A DNA stretch of 64,000 nucleotides from Eutrigla gurnardus (GCA_963514095.1 OY741264.1:31093598-31157597), one strand, 5' to 3'; shown: positions 13,746-27,100, numbered from the stretch's first letter. The notes: a model not told the origin generated them from the letters alone. Numbers and translations: made by a program.

Positions 13746-15217
13746 GTCTTCCCACTGCTACATTCAGGAAGTGCACATATTGATGAAAAAGTAGCCATGT
13801 GCAGCGATACACATTGTGAATCCTTGCATTCAATAAGTTGACGGGTTGTTCAATGCAGTGTGTATAGGCAACGCTCAGTACTCACAAGCCTGAGGAAGAT
13901 CCTGGTGTTGAACAGCGACACAGCAATAAAAAAGCCTTCTAACAGGAGCTTCTTGGTGTGCACATCTGCAAACACAAACGCTACCAGCGAATCCAATTTC
14001 GCCTTGAAGCTGTTTCATTTATGCAAACAGTACAGCAGGATGAACATTTGACCACCGCCTTGCTAAAAAGTAAAGTATTATAAATAGTATAAAAAGAAAA
14101 AGCCCGTCAGAATGAGTGAAAGTTAATTAATAATGGGGAAAAAAAACACAAGCTTTTTCTTTACTCAGGTTACATTCAGCTGAGAAAACTCAACTCTTCA
14201 CGGAGGAAGAAGCTCCGTTTTTCATCAAACCTTTCAGTTTATTGTAATAATACACTGATGAAACTGAGTGATGTCAGAAGACCCTGATTGTAACATTTCT
14301 TGTTTCACTAACTCGTAATCAGAGCCCATTCATTATTTCAACCCTTCCTCCACCAAATTGTTGTAATTACATTCCCATTTAGGGCATTTTAAGATTAGCT
14401 GGTGAAACCTTTTGCTTCCTGAAGGCAAATTGGGCATGTTGCTTTGCAGGTCTATCAAGGACCTGGCACGTGTTCAGTTTTACTTTCCTATTTTGGGTCA
14501 CAAAGGTATCACCTTTTCCTTGAAATCCCCTCTGCCTCTGACAGAACACAGCCTTTCTGAGTGGAGTTAAAAGGCAACCTAATAAAACACTGATTATATC
14601 AATGCGTTCTGGTAATTACTTTTCATGACATTCCCCCTCAAGAGGTGGCATACAATCTGTGCTGACCTGCCAAATTACCAGCGCGATGCCTCCCTCTCCA
14701 ATTAGCACCCAAAGGGCTCACGATGGTACGCACTGTTTAAAAATGAACTTAAGAGACACGATCTTCAATAAATAAAACTTAAACAAGCACATTGCTAGTT
14801 TCATATGTTGGATAAATAAATGAACTTATCGCTATGCACAATTAATGCTCTTAAAGCTGTTGACTGAAGCTTATTCATGTATTTGAGTGTGTTTAAGGGT
14901 TTGCTAGTGCTTAATTTGTTGACTGCTGTTAAAGGTTAACACATCGATACAGCCACTAGTTATATCAGTCATACAGCACTAAATAGCGATGTGGTATTGA
15001 CAGATATGTAAGATGTAATAACCTTGATTTCTTTCTTCACAAATCGTCTATAAGTCCTCGGAACAAAACAAGAAACAACTCCCATCGTGGCCATGTGTGT
15101 TTGGCCACAATGTAAGAGAATGTAGGTATTTCTCTATTTAGTTAAGTTCAAAGCCACCATTCTTCTGCATTCCACGTTCAACTGATTCGCAAAGAAAAGA
15201 TTGCAATGGCATCAAAA
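13746..15217. other. Gene-free stretch
   Basis: No gene is recognised. A repeat-free block at about 14,330-14,720 with homeodomain-type sites (GTAATTAC, CCAATTAG) could be conserved non-coding DNA. This is inference only. Confidence 0.4.
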
Positions 15218-15275
15218 GAAGAAGAAGAAGAAGAAGAAGAAGAAGAAGAAGAAGAAGAAGAAGAAGAAGAAGAAA
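15218..15275. repeat. (GAA)n microsatellite, about 19 copies
   Basis: Uninterrupted GAA trinucleotides on the + strand (TTC on the minus strand). It creates a spurious poly-Glu frame on + and a poly-Leu frame on the minus strand. If the minus-strand exon at about 16.0 kb is real, this tract lies in its first intron. Confidence 0.95.
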
Positions 15276-15949
15276 AACCCTTTTTGGGCACTGAGCAGAG
15301 AAGGGCAAAGGCAAGTTTTCTAATGCATTCCTTCCTGCGTGTGATGTCTCCATGGTATAGTCAAAGCCTTGGATTCCCTCTAACGGCTCTCATTAAGGCA
15401 GCAGTGGCAGGCACCGGCTCAGAAGAAGGATGATTTTCTCAATGATTTAATTATCAAAACTCCCCGTTTCCCACATTCTCTCTTATTCGTTCTTCTCGCC
15501 CATCACTCTTCCTCCGGCTTCTTCCGAAGCCTTACATCGCACACACATTACATAGAACGACACACACACATGCATACACACACCTGCTCTTTTTTCAAGA
15601 CACTGCAACACAAGTAGCCTTGTCCTTTTTCTCAGCCTCCCCCCCCCACTTCAACTTGCTCCCTTCCCAGACCGGCAGGCACCAAAAGTCCCAAAAAGCA
15701 ACGTCACCACTATTCAGAAGGCAGTGAATCACCAACCCACAAAAGGACAAGTGTCTCTCAGGCTGCCCAGAACTAACAAAGGTATCAGCCAACACAAAAA
15801 GAAAGCTCTTCCTTCCCTTCCTTACAAGTCTCTCATGCTTGGAGCCTCTGCCCCCGAAGCATCGCGGCTCCGGCGTCGGGGCAGGACTGAGCGGACCGTC
15901 AGATTAGTGATCTAAGATTTCACTGCTGCACGATTTGAAGCCCCTCTTT

Positions 15950-15981
15950 TGACAACAACAACAACATCAACAACAACAACC
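15950..15981. repeat. (CAA)n microsatellite, one interruption
   Basis: About ten CAA units with one CAT interruption, placed directly beyond the splice donor of the minus-strand exon, so within its putative intron. Confidence 0.85.
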
Positions 15982-15998
15982 TCTTGTGGGTCTCTTAC

Positions 15999-16060
15999 CT
16001 GGTGTTGAGGCTCAGAGCTGGACAGAGAAGCAGTAAGCAAATAGCTTGGATGAATTTCAT
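15999..16060 (-). CDS. Probable first coding exon of a secreted or membrane protein (signal peptide only); gene unidentified
   Basis: Read on the minus strand from the ATG at 16,060-16,058, the exon codes for 20 residues starting MKFIQAICLLLLCPAL, then two bases (AG) of a split codon. This has the plan of a signal peptide: a short basic start (MK), a hydrophobic core rich in Ile and Leu, and a small polar end (SLNT). It stops at CACCAG|GTAAGAGA (15,999|15,998), a near-consensus 5' splice donor leaving phase 2. Unspliced, the frame reaches a stop codon formed within the donor, as expected for a real exon edge. The start has G at -3. GC-rich and microsatellite-rich sequence with promoter-like motifs lies upstream on the same strand (16.1-16.5 kb). 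I could not find downstream exons in the 16 kb to the left, so the product is not named. An alternative is a chance hydrophobic frame next to a chance donor. Confidence 0.55.
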
Positions 16061-16123
16061 AGCTGTCTCACACTCCCCGTTCCTTCTCCCTTTTTTCTCA
16101 GATGCTTTTTTGCCTTTCCCCTC

Positions 16124-16150
16124 GTGTGTGTGTGTCTCTCTCTCTCTCTC
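16124..16150. repeat. (GT)n(CT)n compound microsatellite
   Basis: About six GT followed by nine CT units. It lies in the putative 5' leader of the minus-strand exon. Confidence 0.9.
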
Positions 16151-16203
16151 CTCGACTCGCTAGCTCTCCCACTGGCTGCCTGGGCTTTTTTTTTTCTTAG
16201 CGC

Positions 16204-16250
16204 ACTCTCTCTCTCTCTTTCTCACACACACACACATACACACACACACA
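16204..16250. repeat. (CT)n(CA)n compound microsatellite
   Basis: CT-rich tract followed by CA repeats with one TA interruption, in the putative leader or promoter of the minus-strand exon. Confidence 0.9.
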
Positions 16251-16312
16251 AGCAGCACACATGCACCCCAGACACACAAGCAGCGAGGCAGACAGATACA
16301 ACACAGTGGCTC

Positions 16313-16355
16313 GGAGAGAGAGGGAGATAGAGGGAGAGAGAGAGAGAGAGGGAGG
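16313..16355. repeat. (GA)n microsatellite, imperfect
   Basis: GA-rich run with GGGA interruptions; CT-rich on the minus strand, where it would fall near the predicted transcription start of the signal-peptide exon. Confidence 0.85.
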
Positions 16356-16365
16356 ATCTCTGGCT

Positions 16366-16490
16366 TTAAATAACACGGGGACACGGACCGACTCGCTAAT
16401 GGAAGGGAGCGGGTGGGGCTGGAATCAAGAGAGGGAGATGTGGGAGTGATATGATGTCAGCGGCCGTGCAGCTTTCAGCTATTGGTGAGA
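16366..16490 (-). promoter_or_regulatory. Candidate promoter of the minus-strand signal-peptide gene
   Basis: On the minus strand, going downstream, there is CCAAT (complement of ATTGG at 16,481-16,485), then TGACATCAT (complement of 16,452-16,460), which resembles a CRE/ATF site, then TTATTTAAAG (complement of 16,369-16,378), which could serve as a TATA element. The order and their position 300-430 bases before the ATG fit a promoter. Each motif alone is common by chance, and the transcription start is not defined. Confidence 0.3.
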
Positions 16491-18939
16491 GAGCATTTCT
16501 CCGGTGCCGGTTGTTCCTCTCCACAATACGCCTCTCCATTCATTCCATGCTGCCCGTTCACTAGCTGCAGTGTGATAGGTGGAGAGAGGGCAAGAAATGT
16601 TCAGCCGCACGAGTGGACGGCCCCGGGGTCGTCACAGTTCGGCTCAGGCGAGGCGCTAATTGATTTAAGTGTAATTAGTGCTGAAGCTCTGTACTGTACC
16701 GTTGTTAACAAACGCACAATGAACGTACAAATCAATTACTTTTAATTACCCAAACTAATTGAATGATGTCAAGTATCATATACATCTCTCTTTTTTACTT
16801 AATGAAGCTTTTTTTTAAGCTCCCTTTGCTTTTCCAGATAAACGTTCAATAATAAAGAAATTAATGGATTTTTAATTGAGCTACAATTGACTGAACCTAA
16901 AAAGCTTTGTGGAGTAAAAACTGGATGAAATAAGTAGTTCAAACAGCAAACTTTTGTCTCAAAAAAGTAAAAGTAAAATAGAATTCTAAAGAGAGATAGA
17001 TCTTAACTCAAAACATTGTGAAGTTGCATTCCAAGATAATATGATTTAGCAAACTGGATAAAATCCTCTACAAGAGTAACTTTAATGTATTGAGATACAG
17101 CATACTGATATGAAAACATTATGGAAATAAAACTATTCATGGCTAACATAACTGTATTGGAAATGTCTAATTTATTCAGAATTAAATGCTACTATTACTA
17201 CTATATTACTAACTAAAAAAATATACATAATTATTTTTATTCAGAATACCTGAAAATCAGGACATTTCATCACACAGATGCAACAACTATATACTAAAAA
17301 TCAATAATTAACATAAACATGTATCTATTTCATTGCTAACGTTGCCCACAATAGTCTTAATACACCATCAAATAGCTGCAAATGTTTGACAGCAGATACA
17401 TTTATACCAGCTGGGTGTACATTCACCCCCCAGCTCTACAAAACACATTACATTTAAAAAAAAATCTCCCATGGGTCTGTGCCAAAAGCGTCATTTTTGT
17501 GCCTCTTGTGAGCACAACATAAAAATCCATAAAATAAAATCAATATATTGTCGATGGATCTTCCCACACAATATGTCATGGTTTGTTAGGACAAAGTGCA
17601 ACCCAGTGTTTGGGAGTGAGACGTGCAGCTGTCATTCTTTAAATGACAGACGGAGAGAAGACGTGGAGTCATGGAATCCCCTCGCCTCACCCCTGCTGGC
17701 CTCACTTGCCCTGCAGACCACTTTGGAATGCGGGGCTGACCTCATGAAAGTGAGAACAGCTCAAGAACAAAATGTTGAGCGAGGGTGCTCTCCAAGCCAT
17801 GTAATACAGGTAGAATATTAAGCAGTCCATACAAAAAGGTGGAGGTCACACACCATAGGCATGATAAATGATTCCCATTACAGGTTTAATAGACTATTGG
17901 GAACCCGGCAGCATCCCCTTTTCTATACTGAAAGATTCCCACCCATTTATTTGGTCTAATTAGAAGTTCATGCATGGAAACCCATGGTGACCAGTTGTAA
18001 TGAGTCTGCTAGACCGCGGAGTGCCTTCGTTACTGGGGACAGCGTTCTAGGCGGACCGCCGTAATCTGTCTCAATCATGTATCGCATCATCCAGAAACTT
18101 GTAGTCCCACTCCTCCGAGCCAACCTGTTGAGCATCCTCTCATAACGACGAATAATTATGAGCATGAATAAAAACGAGCATGAATTGTTGATATTATGCA
18201 AGATTATATTTGGTTAAATCCCCATAGCTAAGCCTCAATGTCACATCAATTTGATTTTTTTATATGTTTGTATAGGAATGCTTCATTTGGATTTGGATCG
18301 TGCCTGAATGGGATGCTTTGATTTAGTCAAGAAATCAGGCGATGTTTAAATTGTTGAATTCGGCGTGAAACAAAGAGACATGTTTCTGTAAGCCCGTCGA
18401 TTGTTTATAAGATAACAGGACTCTTTTTTTTTGCATTTTTCAGTCCTTCAAGCAGTTTTTCGTAAACAGAAGATCCCGTTGTTCCGTGGCAGTTGAACGT
18501 ACTGATTCCTACATATTTCCAAAATCACTGCCGACGTCAGGCGATGCCAGTTTCTTCCCACGATCTGAGCCACTTTAATGCAACATTCTTAGCTGGAAAG
18601 CTGTGATTCTAACTGAAAAATTAAAAAGGCTGCTGTGGAGCTCCATGGGGCATACAAAAAAATATTATTCTAATAGTTTTTTTTATTTTACACTCGCACT
18701 TCTTCCAATCATTTGTTGATGCCTGGAAGTCAAAGTCCCAAACATTCGCGGAGTGATGCAACGGAAATGTCGCGCGCGGGCAATTTTCAACATTTCGGCT
18801 ACGACGTAAAAGTCTAAAGTTAATATGTCAGCTCTTTTATTCCTGCTGTGGTTTCAGTGGGAGAAATGATGAAAGTGTACACTGTATACTTCAGCAGCAC
18901 AATGGGGGCTTCAGCTGGCAGATGATCTGATAGAACTGT
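16491..18939. other. Gene-free stretch
   Basis: A GC-richer edge to about 16,680 may belong to the candidate promoter region. The rest is AT-rich with no gene or repeat that I recognise. Confidence 0.4.
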
Positions 18940-19019
18940 AGATAGCGTTGGTTTGCATGAGTCCGAAAGATGTGGCAGGCCTGGAAGTTGCTGTTCCACT
19001 GCTATTGTGGGACTTATTT

Positions 19020-19145
19020 TGGTGTTCTATTTACTGCTGTATATTTTGTTGGCATAAAGCCTGTGTCTTATTTATTTTATTATGCAATTTCGGCACTACT
19101 TAAACTGCAACTGTGCATGAAATGTGCTATATAAATACAATCCCT
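19020..19145 (+). repeat. LINE/SINE-like 3' tail
   Basis: The end ATGAAATGTGCTATATAAAT followed by ACAAT resembles the 3' tail of fish L2-type LINEs and of SINEs sharing that tail. No coding part is recognisable. The left boundary is uncertain. Confidence 0.45.
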
Positions 19146-21058
19146 AACTGTTACAGTTAAGTTCAGGTTGTGTCAGTAAAGGTTCTCACAAGAATGGAAG
19201 TAGAAATATGTGTGCTTGCAGGGCTTGCTGGGGATTTTGGAAGAAGCTGCTGTTGCCTACCAGCTGTCAAAATATAGTAGGCATGGCCAACGAGTCTTTG
19301 AAGCCAAACTGTATATTCTTTAGCTGAATCCAGCATAAAAGGGCCACGAGCGGAGCTGTTTTTGTTTTCTTTTGAAAGCCTTTATTTATCCATGAAAGGG
19401 GTTTTTTGAGCATTCTCCACACTAGATGCTCCTATTTAGCAAAAACCCTGCCTCCCATTTTAAAAGCACATGGAGCTGACAAATAAAACCAATACTATTC
19501 CACTAAGTAGTGTAGATGGACTGGGCAAACTGGGTTAAGAGCCTTACTAAAGTGCACTTATTGTGGATATTGTTTCATGGGGATTGCAAAGCATGACTCA
19601 ATCACAAGTTCACATTTCCCTCAACCAGAAACCTTTTTTTTTTTTTTTTGCCTTCTGGTCACAAGCCCTTGTCTTCTACCTTCAGGCTACAAGAGTCCCA
19701 GCAGACAACTTTTCCACTTGTCTGCAAAAACATACCCAAGGACAGTGATATTGACTGACGTTTGCCTGAGTAAATCAAGATATCCGGCTTCAGAGCGAGC
19801 TAAAATAATGGGCTGTCAGCAACGTGGCTGCTTTCACTGACGATTGTTAGCTTTCTGCAAAGATGCTCCTCGTTCCTCTTCTGCCTTTTTCTCTGCATGA
19901 ATATTTAGCTCGATAAGATAAGTTAGCGAGTACTGAAATCTCCATAGTCCATTATGTATGTTTACAGACGGGTTGCACTCGGAAAGAGAAGAGAAAAAAT
20001 AAAAATCCAGCATTCCCTCGCATAAATTTCCATTCTCAACATCTACAGTGCCATTCAACATTTTGTGTGGAAAAAGGGAAAACAAAAAAGAGAGAAGTCT
20101 GGCAGCAAAGGCTGAAGCTTAAGGCAGTTCCGTGTCAGTTGGTTCGTTCTCTCGGTGCGGGAGTATGGAAATGTGCTTTCACAGAACGGCTGCTGCAATA
20201 AACCCCCAACATCACGTCTGAAATGTTTAGTTTCTCCAAACAAATGAGAGGAGATTCCACAATTGGTCAGTTAGCTGGCGATGGACAGGAGGTGGAAAAC
20301 ACAACAACCTCGACGATGCAATTATGTCAACTCGCCTGTTTATAAGGAAGATGGGAATGCGTTGCTGTCGCTGAGGAGCAAAAAAAAAAGAAATACAAAA
20401 ATGCTGCTAATAACAAAAGGAACTGAATCAGCTAAAGTCGGTAATGGACTCAAAGAGCGCAATAAATCATGCATTTAACACATGGAGACAAAACACCGAG
20501 AGTACTGGCCTGCGGGTGTCTTAAACGATGTTACAGCAACTCTTTGCTCTCCCCTAACCTCCGAAAACACGCTGAAAGCATTGTTTGAATCCACCGAAGA
20601 TGCCGAGGCTGAGATACCAAACACGTCAGGCTGAATTAAAGATCTGCCAAATGATGCTCGAGTATCTGTGATCAATTCATTTCTAGCCAAAGTAATAAAG
20701 CAGCGATTGTAATATTACTATGATTATTGCAGTTAATATACAGCAGCTTCATTTAAGTCGTGGAATAAACCTTGATAATGAATTGATAATGTGGTGTAAC
20801 TACAGCACTTAGGATCGCATTTTACTGGATGCGAAAGGGAGAAAAATTGCTCGAGGAAGTTGAATTATTTAATCATTCGAAATAACTCCAAAAATACAAA
20901 TTATGATGGTATTCACATTCAATTTTGAAATAAAAAACCACTGCAAACTTTATAAGCCCTTTTACTGTGAAGCAACAGTCCCATCACATCGATACTAATA
21001 ACAGCAGGACAGCCGAACACGGCCATCAGACCGGAGTTAGAAAAACTCAAAGTCAGAG
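19146..21058. other. Gene-free stretch
   Basis: A T-run at 19,635-19,650 is the only clear simple repeat. No coding signal is convincing on either strand. Confidence 0.4.
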
Positions 21059-21195
21059 CAGGACACCCACAATCAGCGGCAGGATGCCAGGACACCCACA
21101 TTTTAAGCCAGTGAACTGGCAGGACACCCACATGGAGCTGTAGAAGGATGCCAGGACACCCACTTTAAACACTAAGACATCGGCAGGACATCGAC
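21059..21195. repeat. Degenerate ~32-bp minisatellite with a conserved CAGGACACCCAC core
   Basis: CAGGACACCCAC begins at 21,059, 21,088, 21,120 and 21,152, with a changed copy (CAGGACATCGAC) at 21,184, so the spacing is 29, 32, 32, 32. The DNA between cores is diverged. A further partial core, CAGGACAGCC, is at 21,005. Confidence 0.8.
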
Positions 21196-24100
21196 GTTAG
21201 CGTCAGAGCAGCTATTGATTCCTACGACTGTAATAACAAAGCCGGCACCATCCGAGCCGGCGAAGACAACCTCCATCGCTGTTGTCGAAGCTCTGTTCAC
21301 TCCAGTGCATTGTAATGTCCCAGTGAGACCCCGGAGCAGAGCCTTGGCCTTAAACCATGGCGATGCTGCCACCGGAGACGAGCATTTTGTGTGGGATTGT
21401 GCCTCGGTTTATTGTAATTCCGTGCGCTTGTTAGTCAGTGAGCTACTTACCCTGCATCCGCCGAGTGCAGGCGAAAAGTGCTTAAACGGCTCACAGTTTC
21501 TGCAAAATTATTCACCCGTGTGATTGTTCTAAGAAGACTATTATTAATTAAGTTAATTGTGTATAATCAAGTATAATTCAGTGCTGAATATACTTTACAT
21601 TTTAGAGCCGGAGTTGATAATCTCACTAAGAGCAACTCGCAGCAGAATGAGCTCAAAGTCCTACATCAGCAACATTCCCTGCATCTCATTTTTGAGGCGA
21701 GGAGGTGGCGTGGTCCAAACTTTAGTGGAGCAGATGCAAAGATTGGCTTGTTGGTAAGGGAGGATCGTTTTAACTGAGGATGCCTTGATAAGGGCAAGAA
21801 AATGGACATAATATTAAACCTGCATGTGGGAGTGTTTTTCGCTGGGAGGAGAGCATGCGCCAGCTCCAGAGAGAGACCGTTGCATCTGTAGCATCAAATA
21901 CAGGCCGCCAGCAAACGAGAACAATTAAGCAGCTTATTACTTCGTCTACACACTCTTGTGTAGGGAAGCACATGAGCATGTATCACTAGATAATCAGTCA
22001 TTAACACTAATTCACCAGTTTAAGCTTCATTTCCAGTCCACAGTGGAGAGAACAGTGTGCTGTGATTGTAATGCTACACGGTGGTTGCTGAAAAAGTAAA
22101 AAGTCGACAGACTCAGAACAGATCTTGAAAGATAAGAGCTGATTTAAAACCGTAGATGCCGCTGTTATAAATGCGGTAAGAAATGCCAGTTTCATCACAG
22201 CGTGGTCTTGTATTTGAGTTTACAGCTTCAAAAAGTTGATCAGAATGGTTGACTGTGATATCGCCGTTTAAAATGCACGAAACTGCACTCTGCTGCATAT
22301 CAAATGAAGCCCGAACGTACAGGTGAAGAAGAATCTGTTGATGTTGGTATTTGTCAAAGTAAAAAGCAGTGCTCCGTTGATTTAATTTAAAAAAAAATTT
22401 AGTGTAATGTTATTATGCTTCTGGGAGACGCACCATCCACAAGCAACGTACTTATTTTGATTATTTCATTATCATTTTTGGCCATAATCCTGCACTCCTG
22501 GACAAGCTCAAAACACATTAGCATTGGATCGTCTTAGGTCAGCAACACAGATGTGCTTCATCATGTGTCAAGGCCAATAGGAGGGTAAAACAGTCCTATT
22601 TATCAACCACTATGTGGATACAGTATTCCATAGAGGTACAGTTTTCCATCTATGTCTTCTCTACGTGCCTTAGCTCTGGGCAAAGGATCTATTAATGTGT
22701 AGATCTATCAACATGGATCTCCAGTTCCTGCAACGTCTTTGCCATGTCTTCCCCCTCCCAAGGCTTAATGTTCGGACATTCATGTGTTCCATGTTTCCGT
22801 ACCATTAAATGACCATTTGTGAGACTGATTTCCACCACGATACCCGCTCTGGCTCTCAATGGAGTCGATCCGGCCTCCGACGGATGACCCCGCAAGATAT
22901 ATCGGTGAATTACTGCTTAAGGAGACCACTCCTCTGAAATGCTGTCACTACTGCCTACAGGGGCCTACAGAAAAGGTTGCAGGAGTGCTAAGGTGCAACG
23001 CTTCTTGCAAAGCATCTTGTGTGACTGTTTACCTTCAACAATCTCATTAAATATGTATTGCATCAGTCAAAATACTTAACCTGCTTTTTGTTTAATCCTC
23101 ATATTTCCTGCGGATAGCAGCCTAGCCACTTGCATATTATAACATTAACTTGCAGTTGCAATTTTCAAAATGTAAAAAAACGACAACAACAAAAAAAAAA
23201 GCCAGACAGATGCCAAGATTCTCATCCGTCATGCTACGGAATAGAAAATTGTTCTGCAGACGGAGAATTGTGGGAGATTGAATTTGTGAATACGTTTAAT
23301 ATTGATTTGAGCACCCACTTTGCACCGAGATGAGGCGTCCCTCTTGGAAAAGCCCAAAAAAGACAGAATAAATCACTCAACTTTCTCATGCCTTCCAAGT
23401 AATTGTCATTGGTGTTCACATTGCTTTGCCATCACATGGCTGGGTGGCCTTAATACACCGCTCTAGAGGGGAGGAAACAGTGAAGGACTGCGAGAATACA
23501 AACGGAATTGTCTGAGGTGAAAGGATGAAAGGATGCTCATAACTCAGAGGCAGGCTGCTCTGTAAACTCACTGGTGGATTTCTACTTCCATCTTCAGGTC
23601 GCTCCGTAAATTGCAAGTGAAGTCGCCACTGAATAATATTTTCCCTGTATTGGAATGAAGCTACAGGATGCACCAAAGCTACAAAAATCCTCCTTTAAAT
23701 AGAAAGTGTCCCAAAATGCATTAGGATTTATTGATGCTTTATAATTTGTATTCTCAAGCTGCTGAACCCTCATTGGTGAGGCATCTTTAAGAGCCGGCAT
23801 AGTCGCTCCGGTTACCCAGCTGCTGCATGACCTGGATAAACAAACTGCTGCAGAGACAGCTGTATTAACAGCATGCTGCTGTTGTTATGCTGGATGCAGA
23901 ACCTGCAGGGACTCAGGCTCTATGAAGCTTAAATGCTAATAAAGGGAATCGTGATTCTAAACTTATTTTCTTTCCACTGATCCAGGCAAAGTCCTGAATC
24001 AAGCATCCATGTTATATGGGGTTTAAAATGCCATCTGTGTAGAATAACGTAATACCATTAATAATACTGTTAGGCATGGGATGATATGAAAACATAATGT

Positions 24101-27100
24101 GATGCTTATCCTGGAGCAAAATAATTATGATTCACATTGTTATCTGTAACATGTTTCCTGTAATAATCAAAATATGCTTAAGACTGTTAATATGGCACAT
24201 AAACATACAGGTATAACTTTATATTATGTTAAGAAACAAATATCTGTATTGTGTCACAGATAAGCCAAATGAAAAACAAATGATTTAGCAATCTTAAATA
24301 AGGTAATCATATATAATAAGATCTACCGCATACATGAATCATACAAATATATATTACATACATACATACATATATTTTAAAAAATGTAAGTTCAACCTTG
24401 TGCAATCTGTTTTTTTCATTACATGATACTTCCTATATTTTTAAAATCAATTTGTATTTTTAATTTCTGTACATGACGGCAAACTAGACCCCTTTAAAGT
24501 CAATCATGACGATATTTACGATTATCCCAATTATGGAAATTCACAAAGATTAAATTAGTGTGTGTGTTTTTTATCTCAAATCAAATATTGTTAAATCATA
24601 AAGTCTCCCTGTATATATGTCAAAGATTAAAAAAAACATAGTTCCACATGTTTACCATATTAGCGAACTAAAGTTACTCATGGCAACATTTACGATCATG
24701 AAAATTCAACTTGTAGTGAGTCCTATATTACTGTTTACAGTGATGGCATGGCTATGGGAAGTTACATTGTGGTTTCTCCAACTTTGAACTGGGAAGTGAA
24801 AGGTGCCCCCAAACCTGGGATTTAAGATAACACTGATGGCAAGCTGGTCATATCTGTAATGTCTGTCTGCAATACATACCAGACTACAGTCAGAGCTAAA
24901 AACCGTACAGGAGGAACAGGCAGCAGAGTTAAAAGGGTCGAGCCCAGACCTCCCGTCAGCCAGGAGGACGTATCTGAGCATCTTGGAGCCAGCTGCACCG
25001 CTTAGCTAAATGATAAAGACTGACAAACTGCAGCTGCGCAGCTATAGGGAAGAGAGAGACTCAGCCGATGGGAGCCAACAGTAACAACCCGCAGAAGTGA
25101 CTTCCACTTGTAATTGTTTTTGTCAGCTCCTGTTGTCCATGACAGCACGGAAGGAGCACTTCTTCAAAGACCAGCTGAAAGAGACAAATGCCTCCGGGGC
25201 CGAGCAGCTCACCTGTGAATAAGCGTTTCCACAACCTCAGCTATGTTTGAAAATGACTTGCCGTCTAAAAGGCCTTTCCACGCCTTTTTTGGTGCCATTA
25301 TTTCCCATCAGTATATTTTTTAGAAACTGTGAATGTTCTGCGTTATTTTTGGGGGGAGTTTTAGGAGACTTCGCACCACGAATAAAGGCAAAATTAATTT
25401 CTCCCTTTAACCTTGACAAAAGGCAGCGCAAAACAGATCCGCTCCTCACCTTTCACAATAAAAGCCTGAGACTGTTTACAAATCCAAAATAGCTTACAGT
25501 AACTTAGGCTAGACAACGATATGCTTTAGGCAGACTGTCAGAGGGTATTATATGGTTTAAAAGGATCCCTTTAGCTGTTTCTCTGCATGTGTAAATCTAT
25601 TGGAACCTTTTATCGGAAAACTGTTGGAAGTGCCGTGAATATGAATGTGAATATTTCAACGTGCGTGTCGTTTATTCCTCACATCCCCGGTGTGTAAAGC
25701 CCTTAACCGCATTTTCGACACAATTGATTGGTAGCAGGCGAGTACGATTATCAGGAAGGAAACAAAATGGACTCTGGGGTCAAGTGTACTTGGATCTGGG
25801 CCCCAACACTTACTGTATATAGTAGTTTTGTGCAGAGCTGCATTGTATTGTACAGTGTGTCCAAAGATAAGCCACTGCCAAGTACTATAGTTAAGTACAC
25901 TTCCTCTCCGTACATTATACTATTTAAATGTAATGCAAATAGTCCTCTTGGAACCGATCCATCATGTTGATCTGACGATGGAGGCGGACTTGTTACTTGG
26001 CAGATTAAAGGTGTTGTGTTCAAAATAGATAAGCCCACAGAAATATGATGAACAGGTATATTAAGTAGTTAGACTCAGTGCCACCTGGACGAGTGACAAT
26101 AAAAGTGAAATGCTGCTCACAAGTTAATGCATCAAAATCACTGTGAGGGAGACCATTCATGTTAATGAGAGGGTTTTACTGTGATCAAACTTGTCTGTAA
26201 AACTGTTGATGACACACTGTCCAGGGTGTACTCCACCTATTCATTCATCGTCTGTGCTCTTAGCTGTCTGATTGTATTCAGTTGTAATGTCTTTAAATGC
26301 CTTGTAAAGTAGTAAACATGAATAGTTTTACTGATTATATCATCATTGTTAAATAAGTAAATAGTCAACCGAGGCCGTTTCCTGACTGTTTTGAATGTAG
26401 ACGCAGTAGGAGATGTTAGACTAATGACTAATTAATTAATATGAGGGTTCTTTAGAGCTGTACGCTACAATGTTGACTGTTTTATGTTTTTATCAAACGC
26501 CATCTCTAAACCAGTACAGGTAGGCCAAGTAATCCAGTGGCTCTCCACAACCATTGAGGAAAGAGAAACCACTTAGCGGGGTCGAGGGTCATGCACACCT
26601 TATATTGCCTGTAAAAGCCACATTTTTGTTCCTCAGGCACATTCTAATGCCACTATCCCATCATATACAATACCCTGACGTATTGTTTATTTAGCAGTAG
26701 ATAGTTAACATGTAAGGAATTATCATAAAGGAGGATTATGCTTCTCGTTCGCTTTTAGCCCACAGATTGAAGAAAGCAATTCATGATTTTGGCTGGCATC
26801 TTTCCTGATAGCCTCCACACCTCAACGCTCAGCCAATCAGGTCACGGTCTCAGAGCTCCGGAGCAACACGACATGAACACACGCCACCACACATCTGCAT
26901 GCAAAGACAGATGCAAAGACAGATATTTCCATCAGTACCGAGAGAAAAAAAGAGAAATTGATTTGATGATGCTACTTAGAAAATTGCACTTTGCACACAC
27001 TGAAATTATGTTTGGTCGGCAGCTGTATCTCCATGTTTAACAGGGCCAAACAAACAATCAGATATTAATAAAACATATTATTTCAATGCGGCATTTTCAT

